Shown here: in pieces, positions 25,005 to 32,591 of the stretch | How the letters are laid out: the number at the start of each line of letters is the position of its first letter | Numbering within the stretch: position 1 is the stretch's first letter | NCBI RefSeq assembly: GCF_020567525.1 | Contig: NZ_JAJCVI010000006.1 | Coordinates: 1 to 64,000, forward strand | Direction of reading: 5' to 3' | From: Halorubellus salinus | GTDB lineage: Archaea > Halobacteriota > Halobacteria > Halobacteriales > Natrialbaceae | Length of the DNA stretch: 64,000 nucleotides | The notes under the pieces: model-generated | What the model was told of the DNA's origin: nothing | Seen by the model: the letters and a program-made list of their open reading frames with translations, nothing else | The model's database searches: none | Made by a program: the position numbers and the translations under genes

Positions 25005-25697
25005 ATGCACGTGGTGGTGAACGCGGCGACGAGCGTGGACGGGAAGCTCTCCAGTCGGGAGCGACGGCAGGTCGCCATCAGCGGGGACGACGACTTCGAC
25101 CGCGTGGACGCGCTACGCGCGGACAGCGACGCCGTGCTGGTCGGCGTCGGCACCGTGCTCGCGGACGACCCGAGCCTCACCGTCAAGCGCGACGAGCGCG
25201 TCGCCGCCCGTGAGAGTCGCGGGGAGTCACCGCAACCGGTACGGGTCGTCGTGGACTCGCGCGCCAGGACGCCACCGGACGCCGCGGTCGTCGACGACCG
25301 CGCGCAGACGTACGTCCTCGCCAGCGCCGAGGCGCCCGGCGACCGTCGCGCGCGCCTCACCAGCGACACCACCGAGGTCGTGGTCGTGGACGCCGACGAC
25401 GACGGCCGCGTCGACCTCGCCGCCGGCCTCGCCGCGCTCGACGGCCGCGGCGTCGACTCCGTGATGGTCGAGGGCGGTGGGGAACTCATCTTCTCGCTGT
25501 TCGCCGCCGACCTCGTCGACGAACTCTCCGTGTACGTCGGCTCCATGGTCGTCGGCGGCCGGGACGCGCCGACGCTCGCCGACGGCGACGGCTTCACCAC
25601 CCCCGACTTCGTCGACCTCGACCTCCGCGACGTCACCCGCGTCGACGACGGCGTCCTCCTCGCCTACGACGTGACCGGCGGGTCGAGCGAACGCTAG
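25005..25697 (+). CDS. arfC: 2,5-diamino-6-ribosylamino-pyrimidinone 5'-phosphate reductase
   Basis: The 230-aa protein carries the RibD C-terminal reductase fold: N-terminal NAATSVDGKLSS (about 5-16), DALRADSDAVLVGVGTVLADDPSLTV (about 38-63), PVRVVVDSRARTP, and the NADPH-binding VMVEGGGELIFSLF (about 157-170). In archaea the stand-alone reductase acts before deamination, using NADPH to reduce the ribosyl side chain of the pyrimidine that leads to riboflavin and F420. The length of 230 fits. It is a single gene with a 72-bp gap after the DUF3592-like gene. Confidence 0.92.
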   Translation: MHVVVNAATSVDGKLSSRERRQVAISGDDDFDRVDALRADSDAVLVGVGTVLADDPSLTVKRDERVAARESRGESPQPVRVVVDSRARTPPDAAVVDDRAQTYVLASAEAPGDRRARLTSDTTEVVVVDADDDGRVDLAAGLAALDGRGVDSVMVEGGGELIFSLFAADLVDELSVYVGSMVVGGRDAPTLADGDGFTTPDFVDLDLRDVTRVDDGVLLAYDVTGGSSER

Positions 25698-25747
25698 CGC
25701 GGTCGCTCGCGGTCGCGGAAGAAACGAGAGGAAGCGTTCGGTCCGTG

Positions 25748-26038
25748 TCAGTGCTGGTGGCCGGTCGCCTCGCCGAACGTCACGCCGAAGCGCTCCTCGA
25801 AGAGCGCCATCGTCTCTTGCTCGATCGCGTCGAGCTCGGGGTCGTCGCCCTCGCCGTGATGGACGAGGTGGTGCGCGCGGGACGCGAACGAGAGGAGCGT
25901 GATGTCGCCGACGACCTCCGCCGGGGACTGGCCCTGTTCGGCGAGCACGTCGACGAGCCCCGCCGGGAGCTCGACCTCGTCCGCGTCGCCATCTGCTTCG
26001 ATACTGATCGTGATGGTCTCGACGTCGTCGTCTGCCAT
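25748..26038 (-). CDS. Small conserved haloarchaeal protein (DUF7545-like)
   Basis: The 96-aa acidic protein begins MADDDVETITISIEADGDADEVELPAGLVDVLAEQG and ends FEERFGVTFGEATGHQH, with a histidine cluster HLVHHGEGDDPEL in the middle. The pattern (a beta strand, an LPAGLV helix, a His-rich loop and a terminal helix) matches a family found throughout Halobacteria that I recall as DUF7545. The histidines could bind a metal, which is inference. It is convergent with arfC and precedes the glutaredoxin fusion gene on the same strand order, 60 bp apart. Confidence 0.7.
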   Translation of the reverse strand: MADDDVETITISIEADGDADEVELPAGLVDVLAEQGQSPAEVVGDITLLSFASRAHHLVHHGEGDDPELDAIEQETMALFEERFGVTFGEATGHQH

Positions 26039-26098
26039 ACCACCCGAGAGGTGGAGGAAGGTGAAAACCCCTGTGGGTTGGGTGCTGGTCTCGAACCC

Positions 26099-27451
26099 TC
26101 AGTCGTCGGCCTGCGCGGAGGCGTCGCCCTCCGCGCCCGCCTTCGTGCGCGCTCGCTTGAGGTCGTCGAGGAACTCGTCGCTGTCGAGCGCGGCCTTCAC
26201 GCCCATCCCCGCGGCCGTCACCGCTTGCTGGTAGTGGTAGTCGACGACGTCGCCCGCACCGTAGATGCCGGGGACGCCCGTCGCGGTCTGCCCGCCGCCT
26301 TTCCCGTCGGCCGTGACGAGGTAGCCGTCAGCGTCAGTCTCCACGCCCGTCCCCTCGAGGTAGTCCGTGTTCGGCGTGTGCCCGATCGCGTAGAACACCG
26401 CGCCGACGTCCATGTCGTACTCTTCGACGGAGTCGTCGCCGGCTTCGAACTTCTCCTTCGGGTGGCCGTCGGGGTGCGAGACGAGCGTCACGTCCTCGAC
26501 GCCGTCCGCCTGGCTCCCGTGGATCTCCGTGAGTTCGGTGTTCTTCAGGATCTCGATCTCGCCCTCGTCGACCTTGTCCATGACGCGGTCGATCCAGATG
26601 TCCTCCGCGCGGAATTCCTCGCGGCGATGCGCGACGTAGACCTTGTTCGCGAACTTCGTGAGGAAGTTCGCCTCCTCCATCGCCGCGTCGCCGCCGCCGA
26701 CGACGAGCATGTCCTCGCCGCGGAAGAACGCGCCGTCGCACGTCGCGCACGTCGACAGCCCGTACCCCATCAGCTCGTCCTCGCCGGGGACGCCGAGCGT
26801 CCGCGCGGACGCGCCGCTCGCCGCGATGACGACGTCGGCCGTGTAGCAGTCGCCGTTCGACATGACGACGCGGTGGGGCGTGCCGTTCTCGGGGTCGCCC
26901 GCGACGACGTCCTCGATGATGCCGTTCTTCGTGTCGGCACCGAACTTCGTCGCCTGCTCTTTCATGTTGTTGATGAGGTCCGGCCCGGAGATGCCCTCGG
27001 GGAACCCAGGGTAGTTCTCGACGTCGGTCGTCAACGTGAGCTGGCCGCCGGGTTCGTCGCCCTCGATGACGAGCGGGTCGTTGTTCGACCGCGCCGCGTA
27101 GATCGCGGCGGAGAGACCCGCGATGCCCGTGCCGGCGATCACCATCTGGCGGTGCTCGACGACGTCCTCGCCGCCGTCGGCGCACGCGATACCGAGCTTC
27201 TCGTCGAGTTTCCCTTCCTGGTCGAGGGCGCTCGTGTCGTCCCAGCCGCCGATGAGTTCGTCGTCGATGAACACCTCGGGCGCGGTCTGGCGGCCGTTCG
27301 CTCGCTCGACCATCTCCTCGAAGGCGTCCTCGTCGCCGGTGACGTTGATCTCCTCGTACTCGACGCCCTTCTCGTCGAGCAGCGCCTTCGCTTTGTCGCA
27401 GTACCCACAGTTCTCCTTCGTGTAGACCTCCACGTGAGGCGAGTCTGTCAT
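26099..27451 (-). CDS. Glutaredoxin-thioredoxin reductase fusion flavoprotein
   Basis: The 450-aa protein joins two redox modules. Residues 1-85 are a glutaredoxin: CGYC active site at 15-18, cis-proline TAPEVFID at 56-63 and IGGWDD at 67-72. Residues 100-430 are a thioredoxin reductase-type flavoprotein: FAD-binding GTGIAG at 107-112, the redox pair CATC at 235-238 followed by DG, a nicotinamide-binding GGGDAA at 252-257, and a C-terminal GIYGAGDVVDYHYQQAVTA flavin motif. It probably passes electrons from NAD(P)H through FAD and the CATC pair to the fused glutaredoxin. Haloarchaea use gamma-glutamylcysteine, not glutathione, so the small-molecule partner is open. The ATG at 27451 leaves only a short leader. 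Confidence 0.92.
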   Translation of the reverse strand: MTDSPHVEVYTKENCGYCDKAKALLDEKGVEYEEINVTGDEDAFEEMVERANGRQTAPEVFIDDELIGGWDDTSALDQEGKLDEKLGIACADGGEDVVEHRQMVIAGTGIAGLSAAIYAARSNNDPLVIEGDEPGGQLTLTTDVENYPGFPEGISGPDLINNMKEQATKFGADTKNGIIEDVVAGDPENGTPHRVVMSNGDCYTADVVIAASGASARTLGVPGEDELMGYGLSTCATCDGAFFRGEDMLVVGGGDAAMEEANFLTKFANKVYVAHRREEFRAEDIWIDRVMDKVDEGEIEILKNTELTEIHGSQADGVEDVTLVSHPDGHPKEKFEAGDDSVEEYDMDVGAVFYAIGHTPNTDYLEGTGVETDADGYLVTADGKGGGQTATGVPGIYGAGDVVDYHYQQAVTAAGMGVKAALDSDEFLDDLKRARTKAGAEGDASAQADD

Positions 27452-27552
27452 GTATTGCTCAGTACTCGCCGAACTACTTTACCGGTTGTGCTATCCTGTA
27501 CGGTCTCCGCAATCCCGGCAAGGCAACGCGTGCCACAGCAGGCCGGGGCGTG

Positions 27553-28548
27553 TCACGGCAGGCCGCCCGCGAGCAGGTAGCGGACGCCCGCGGCGACGAG
27601 CGCCGCGCCGCTCAGGACGAGGACGGGGAACGAGGCGACGGGGTCCTCGCGGGTCTGCCACGCCGCCCACGCGACGGGCGCGAGCAGGCCGACGCCGATG
27701 GCGACGTCCGAGAGGTGGTAGACGGCGGTCGCGACGTCCGGCAGGAGGTACATCGAGAACGTCCCCGCGACGACGGGCCCGCCGACTGCGACCGCGGCGG
27801 CGTTCGCGAGGTCGTCGCGCGCCACCCAGCTCGCGAGCGCGAGCCCGACGAACCCGAACGCGGTCGACGCCGCGAGCAGCTCGAACGCCGACGGCCACGC
27901 CGGCCGCTCCCCGTAGCAGTCGTTCCCGTCGACGCCCTCGTGCATGACGCCCGTGTACTGCCAGTTCGACGTGTACGCGAGCACGGTCCCGTCCCGCGCG
28001 AGCACGTAGTTCCGGTCCCCGCCGGATTCGGCGGTGACGTACTCGGCGTCCACCGCGTCGCCGTACTGCTCGTCCTCCCAGTCGATGGCGTGGTCGGGGG
28101 CGGCGTCGAGGCCCGGGTCGCCCTCGTCGCGCACGACCCGCGCCGAGCTTACGTCTCCTGTAAACCTCCCTGCGCGGTCGTACTTGTACGCGCGGTCCTC
28201 GCTCGTGACGACCCAGAACCCGTCGCCCTCGGGTAATGCGGGCGTCAGCGATAGCGCGCGGACGACGTCGTCGTCGCCGGTCGCGTTCGCGGGCAGTTCG
28301 AGTTCGAGGCGCGCGAGCCGCCGCCAGTCGTCGGCGTACCGCGTCACGACGACGGTGTCGCCGTCGCGGAGCTCGCCGCCCTGGAGGACGAGCCACTGGC
28401 CCTGCGCGTTCCGGTCGAGGTCCGCGCCCTGCGCGCCACCGCACCCGTACCCGAGCATCCCGGGCGCCGACAGCGGGACCGCGGCCACGAGGCTCACGAC
28501 CGCGAGGCCGGCGAGGAGGAGTGTGAGGCGCGGATTCGGGGGACGCAT
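27553..28548 (-). CDS. Haloarchaeal membrane protein with extracytoplasmic domain
   Basis: The 331-aa protein begins MRPPNPRLTLLLAGLAVVSLVAAVPL, an uncleaved signal anchor or signal peptide. A roughly 190-residue outside domain with paired cysteines (GYGCGG; GNDCYGERP) follows. Four C-terminal transmembrane helices come at about 220-330 (FELLAASTAFGFVGLALASW..., VAVGGPVVAGTFSMYLL...). There is no recognised family. The ATG at 28548 is chosen because the signal anchor starts there although the frame is open further. Its first 55 bases overlap the 3' end of the DUF389 gene, which is unusual. Confidence 0.75.
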   Translation of the reverse strand: MRPPNPRLTLLLAGLAVVSLVAAVPLSAPGMLGYGCGGAQGADLDRNAQGQWLVLQGGELRDGDTVVVTRYADDWRRLARLELELPANATGDDDVVRALSLTPALPEGDGFWVVTSEDRAYKYDRAGRFTGDVSSARVVRDEGDPGLDAAPDHAIDWEDEQYGDAVDAEYVTAESGGDRNYVLARDGTVLAYTSNWQYTGVMHEGVDGNDCYGERPAWPSAFELLAASTAFGFVGLALASWVARDDLANAAAVAVGGPVVAGTFSMYLLPDVATAVYHLSDVAIGVGLLAPVAWAAWQTREDPVASFPVLVLSGAALVAAGVRYLLAGGLP

Positions 28549-29945
28549 ACACGACGGTCGTGACTCGCCGCCCGCGTAAGCCTTGTCCCGGGCCGACGCT
28601 CGGGAGCCTGGCTCTGCAGGGCTCGGTCCGGTCGTCCAGAGTCGACCGCCCACAGTCGCGGCCCGGCGTCCAGTCGCTCGCTCTCGGCCTGCTCGACGTA
28701 CTCGACGGTGACCGCGACGGGGACCGCGGTGCTGTCGGCGACCGCGCGCCGTACTGCGTCGGCCAGCGCCGGATAGGGGACGTCCGCCGGGCGACTGACG
28801 ACGACCGTCACCGGCTGTTCGCCCGTGAGTTCGGTCGCCGGCGAGAACCCGACGCGCACCGAGACGAGCCCGAGTTCGTCGTACGCGTCGCGGTCGAGGA
28901 CGTCACCGACCGCGTCGTTCACCGCGTTCTCGACCGTCGCGTGCCTGGCCGTCGACGCGCCGAGGACGGCGAACGAGACGACGAGGACGACGAGGACCGC
29001 GGGCACCACGGGGTCGCTCGCGAGGCTATCGCGGACGCTCCCCTCCGGCCGGTACCCGAGGAACGCGAACGTCCCGAGCGCGGCGAGGTTGATCGCGATG
29101 GCGTTCGCGGCGAGGAGGACGAACGCGCCGACCGCGACCAGCGGGAACCCCCACGCGACGCCGACGCCGGTCGCCGCCGCGGCCGGGATGAGCGCGGCCG
29201 CGATCATGACGCCGACGAGCGACACCGGGACCGCGGTCGCGAGCCCGAACGCCCCCGCGGCGCCCGCGCAGAGCCCGACCGCGATGGAGAGGAACCCCGG
29301 CGAGATCCGCGAGGCAATCTGCGCGACGGTGTCGACGTTCAGCGACGGCGGGACGAACGCGGCGGTCTTCAGCGCCAGACCGAACGCGGTCGCCGTGGCG
29401 ATGGCGAGCGCGAGCCCGAGCACCTGCGAGCGCAGCCCCGAGAGCAGGAGTCGTCGGTCGCCGATGGCCGCGCCGACGCTCGCCGCCATCGCCGACCCGA
29501 CCTGGGGTGCGATGACCATCGACCCGACGACGATGGCGGGCGAGTCGAGCAGCAGGCCAGCGGTCGCGACGACCGCGGACAGGAGCGTCATCGCGTAGTA
29601 CGTCCGCGCGTTCGGCGTCATCGCGACCGCCTTCGACCGGATCTCCGTGGTCGCTATCGCGTCGCCTTCCTCCTGTTCGGCGACGAACCGCCGTTCGAGG
29701 TCGTCGTAGTGCGTCGTCTCGACGGTCTCTGCGCCGAGGACGACGACGTACTCGTCGTCGACGCCCGCGTCCCGCAGTTCGCCGAGCACGAAGTCGACGC
29801 CCTCGGCTGGGATCGGGAACTCGACGAGCGACCGGTCGGTGTCCTCGTCCTGTGCGACCACGACGTGGTCGACGCCTTCCTCGTCGAGAACGCTCCGGAC
29901 GTCCGAGGCGCGGTCCTCCGGCACCAGGACGCGGACGACGCGCAT
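28494..29945 (-). CDS. DUF389 (TIGR00341-type) membrane protein
   Basis: The 483-aa protein starts MRVVRVLVPEDRASDV, an N-terminal cytoplasmic domain (about 1-95). It has a membrane domain of about eight helices (about 105-335) with the family motif SPAIVVGSMVIAPQVGSAMA, where the family pattern is A-x-x-M-x-P-x-x-G. A small C-terminal domain (about 350-425) follows. The function of DUF389 is unknown. After VTVEYVEQAESER, near residue 420, the frame runs on for some 60 Arg/Pro/Ser-rich residues into the start of the next gene, unlike the rest of the protein. A lost stop or frameshift near 28680 is likely. Confidence 0.85.
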   Translation of the reverse strand: MRVVRVLVPEDRASDVRSVLDEEGVDHVVVAQDEDTDRSLVEFPIPAEGVDFVLGELRDAGVDDEYVVVLGAETVETTHYDDLERRFVAEQEEGDAIATTEIRSKAVAMTPNARTYYAMTLLSAVVATAGLLLDSPAIVVGSMVIAPQVGSAMAASVGAAIGDRRLLLSGLRSQVLGLALAIATATAFGLALKTAAFVPPSLNVDTVAQIASRISPGFLSIAVGLCAGAAGAFGLATAVPVSLVGVMIAAALIPAAAATGVGVAWGFPLVAVGAFVLLAANAIAINLAALGTFAFLGYRPEGSVRDSLASDPVVPAVLVVLVVSFAVLGASTARHATVENAVNDAVGDVLDRDAYDELGLVSVRVGFSPATELTGEQPVTVVVSRPADVPYPALADAVRRAVADSTAVPVAVTVEYVEQAESERLDAGPRLWAVDSGRPDRALQSQAPERRPGTRLTRAASHDRRVCVPRIRASHSSSPASRS

Positions 29946-30100
29946 ACCGCCCTCGACGACGCCACCACACAAAGGACCGGGCGGAACCGACACAACGTCG
30001 TCACAAATCGGGAACAACCCCCGTGGTCGATCCGGCGAGGGTCGATACACGACCCGCCGTAGACGACGCGCTTACGTCGAACGCGCCCGAGGCTCGGGGT

Positions 30101-30385
30101 ATGCCCGCGGACCTCCACGAGAAGACCGACCGCTACCACGACCTGCTCGCCGAGGCCGTCGACGAGGTGGCGGTGTGTGCGCCAGAGGACACCCCGATGG
30201 GCGAGGCCGCCCTGGAGTGCCTCGAGATGGCGGTGTCGTACCTCGAGGACGGCGAGCACTTCCGCGCGAACGACGACCCCGTGAACGCGCTCGCCGCGTT
30301 CTCCTACGGGCACGCGTGGCTCGACGCCGGCGCGCGCGTCGGCCTGTTCGACGTCCCCCGCGAGGGCCACCTGTTCACGCAGTGA
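30101..30385 (+). CDS. DUF357 protein
   Basis: The 94-aa helical protein reads MPADLHEKTDRYHDLLAEAVDEV and later AALECLEMAVSYLEDGEHFRANDDPVNALAAFSYGHAWLDAGARVGLF. The DPVNALAAFSYGHAWLDAG segment is the hallmark of the DUF357 family, a small archaeal helical domain often found alone. Function is unknown. It diverges from the DUF389 gene. A GCTTACG element about 30 bp upstream is a plausible TATA box. Confidence 0.88.
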   Translation: MPADLHEKTDRYHDLLAEAVDEVAVCAPEDTPMGEAALECLEMAVSYLEDGEHFRANDDPVNALAAFSYGHAWLDAGARVGLFDVPREGHLFTQ

Positions 30386-30538
30386 CCGGCGTCGAGATCG
30401 TTCGACCGAACGCGGGACGAGCCACGACCGACCATGCGGTCGGTTTCGTGGAGGAATGAGGGAGCCCTCGGAGGCGTTCTAGGGCCTTAGTGGTGATTGT
30501 ACGGTAGCCCTAAGTGATGCGAGTCATTGTCTCGCACG

Positions 30539-30979
30539 ATGATAGACGTTCCAGTGGTGGAGGCGATGGACGACCGCACGCCCGTCGTCGCGTCCGACCA
30601 ATCGATGCGCGACGCCGCCGAGTTGCTCCGGCACCCGGCCGTTCCCGCGCTCGTCGTCCGCGACGACCCGGACGCCGTCACGGGCATCCTCACCGAATCG
30701 GACGTCGTCGCGGCCGTCGCCGAAGGCGCCGTCGACCGGACCGTGGCGTCGTGCATGTCCACACCGGTCGTGACGATCACGCCGAGCACGCCCGTCGGCC
30801 TCGCCGCCGACCGCATGCGGAAGGCCGGCGTCACGCTGCTCCCGGTCGTCGCGGACGACGAGTACCTCGGGCTCGTCTCGCGCGACACGCTCGCGCCGCA
30901 CGTCGCGCGACACCGGCTCGACATCGACTGGGACGCCGACCCGCTCCGCGTCGACCCGGACGCCGCCGACGCGCCCTGA
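30539..30979 (+). CDS. CBS-domain-pair protein
   Basis: The 146-aa protein consists of two CBS domains (about 5-60 and 70-130). They carry the typical patterns ASDQSMRDAAELL...VLDD-like (VVRDDPDAVTGILTESDVV) and TPSTPVGLAADRMRKAGVTLLPVVADDEYLGLVSRDTL. Such pairs bind adenosyl ligands (AMP, ATP, SAM) and sense energy state, but no catalytic domain is attached. The ATG at 30539 is preferred to a TTG four codons earlier because the CBS domain begins immediately. An inverted repeat TAGGGC...GCCCTA (about 30481-30513) sits in the promoter region. Confidence 0.88.
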   Translation: MIDVPVVEAMDDRTPVVASDQSMRDAAELLRHPAVPALVVRDDPDAVTGILTESDVVAAVAEGAVDRTVASCMSTPVVTITPSTPVGLAADRMRKAGVTLLPVVADDEYLGLVSRDTLAPHVARHRLDIDWDADPLRVDPDAADAP

Positions 30980-31157
30980 GACGGCCACGTTCGCGCCTCG
31001 AGTCCACCACTCGCGAGGGCCCGCTCGTTCACGCACTGAGAGCGACGTATGCGGTCATTTCCAGGCGATTTGGCGACGGCTACTGACGGCTGCGCGCACG
31101 GGCGACGAGAACGAGTCGACTAACTATACTCGCGGCGCGCGACGAGTGACACCAGCG

Positions 31158-31181
31158 ATGGTGAACGACGTTGGCACGTGA
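31158..31181 (+). other. Seven-codon upstream frame overlapping the TTG start of the RimK gene
   Basis: ATG GTG AAC GAC GTT GGC ACG TGA runs through the TTG (31171) start in another frame. A TATA-like AACTATAC at 31122-31129 would put the transcript start near 31155, just ahead of this ATG. It may act in translation control or mark a frameshift at the gene start. Confidence 0.3.
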
Positions 31182-32541
31182 CACACAGCAGTCCGGCGGC
31201 ACCGTAACCGACGGCGACCAGGTACGCGTCGGCGTCCTCAGCCTCCACAACAGCAAGGAGACGAAAGCGATACTGAACGCCGTGGAAGCCCTCGGGCACC
31301 ACCCGGAGTGGCTGCGGTCCGAGAACACCGTCGTCCGGTTCGAGGACGGCCACGCGGTGCTCTCCCCGGACGTCGACGTCGTCGTGAACCGCCTCCTGCT
31401 CTCGAACACCGACCAGCCCGCCGAGACGCACGGGCTCGCGCTGACGCTCGGCGGCATCCGCCCGATGGTGAACGCGCCCGAGGCGACCGCACGCGCCGCG
31501 CACAAGACCGCCACCGCGGCGTGGCTGACCGACGCCGGCATCCCGATCCCGAAGACCGTGCTCGCGCTCAGCGCCGACCAACTGAACCGCGTTCGCGGCG
31601 AGTTCGGCGCGGAAGCCGTGTACAAGACCGCAATCGGGACCCACGGCGGTGGCGCGTGGAAGGTCGGCGAGTCCGAACAGCTCACCGCGAGCGTCGGGAA
31701 GCGCCGCGCGTTCCTCCAGGAACTCGTCGGTCGCGACGGCGAGACGCCACGGGACCTCCGCGTGTACGTCGTCGACGACGCGGTCGTCGGCGCGATGTTT
31801 CGATATGCTGCCGAGAGCGACTGGCGGACGAACGTCGCGCGCGGCGGCGCCGTCGAGGACGCGACCGATTCGGCGCCTTCGGGCGCGTTCGACCTGGCGC
31901 GTCGAGCGACCACGACCCTCGGCCTGGACTGCGCCGGCGTCGACCTCATCGAGGGCGACGACGAGTGGTACGTCCTCGAGGTGAACCCGACCGCGGGATT
32001 CAGGGGCCTCTACCGGGCGACCGGGCACAGTCCCGCCCCGCACATCGCTCGACACGCCATCGAACGCGCCGGCGGGAGCGTCGACGAGGAACGCGTCCGG
32101 ACGCTCGCGTCGACGCTCGACGACTCCGTCCCGGCCTGCAAGCCCGTTCCCGACACGGTCCAGGACGCGGGCGCGACGACCATCGGGTTCACCGAGACCG
32201 TCGTCGTCACTGGGACGAGCGGGTCGAAGACCGTCGTCGCGAAGTCCGACTCCGGCGCGACGCGCACGAGCATCGACCTCCGGCTCGCCGCCGACGTCGG
32301 CGCCGGCCCCATCCACAACGTCTCGCGCGTGCGCTCCGGGAGCAGCAAGGACGCGAAGCGACGGCCCGTCGTCGACCTCGTGGTCGGTATCGGCGGCGAA
32401 CAGCACACGGTCGCGGCGAACATCGAGGACCGCTCGCACATGAACCACCGACTGCTGCTCGGCCGGGACATCCTGAAGAACTACCACCTCGACGTCAGCC
32501 GGCGCGTCGAGGACCACGCGGAGACCAGGACCGAGGAGTGA
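31171..32541 (+). CDS. rimK: RimK-type ATP-grasp ligase fused to a RimB-like domain
   Basis: The 456-aa protein combines two modules. Residues about 15-300 form a RimK-type ATP-grasp ligase: VGVLSLHNSKETKAIL, VVNRLLLS, a Lys-bearing YKTAIGTHGGGAWKV loop, and DLIEGDDEWYVLEVNPTAGFRGL with the metal-binding E-x-N. Residues about 320-445 match the RimB/putative zinc-protease or retropepsin-like domain (KSDSGATRTSIDLRL with the DSGA core, then HRLLLGRDIL). RimK enzymes add Glu residues to proteins or small peptides. The only possible start is TTG at 31171, because a stop at 31162 closes the frame upstream. A 7-codon ATG frame overlaps this start. Confidence 0.85.
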   Translation: MARDTQQSGGTVTDGDQVRVGVLSLHNSKETKAILNAVEALGHHPEWLRSENTVVRFEDGHAVLSPDVDVVVNRLLLSNTDQPAETHGLALTLGGIRPMVNAPEATARAAHKTATAAWLTDAGIPIPKTVLALSADQLNRVRGEFGAEAVYKTAIGTHGGGAWKVGESEQLTASVGKRRAFLQELVGRDGETPRDLRVYVVDDAVVGAMFRYAAESDWRTNVARGGAVEDATDSAPSGAFDLARRATTTLGLDCAGVDLIEGDDEWYVLEVNPTAGFRGLYRATGHSPAPHIARHAIERAGGSVDEERVRTLASTLDDSVPACKPVPDTVQDAGATTIGFTETVVVTGTSGSKTVVAKSDSGATRTSIDLRLAADVGAGPIHNVSRVRSGSSKDAKRRPVVDLVVGIGGEQHTVAANIEDRSHMNHRLLLGRDILKNYHLDVSRRVEDHAETRTEE

Positions 32542-32591
32542 CCGCGGTCGCGACCGCGCGGACCGTGCCGAGCCAGCCAGCGCGCGGTCGG

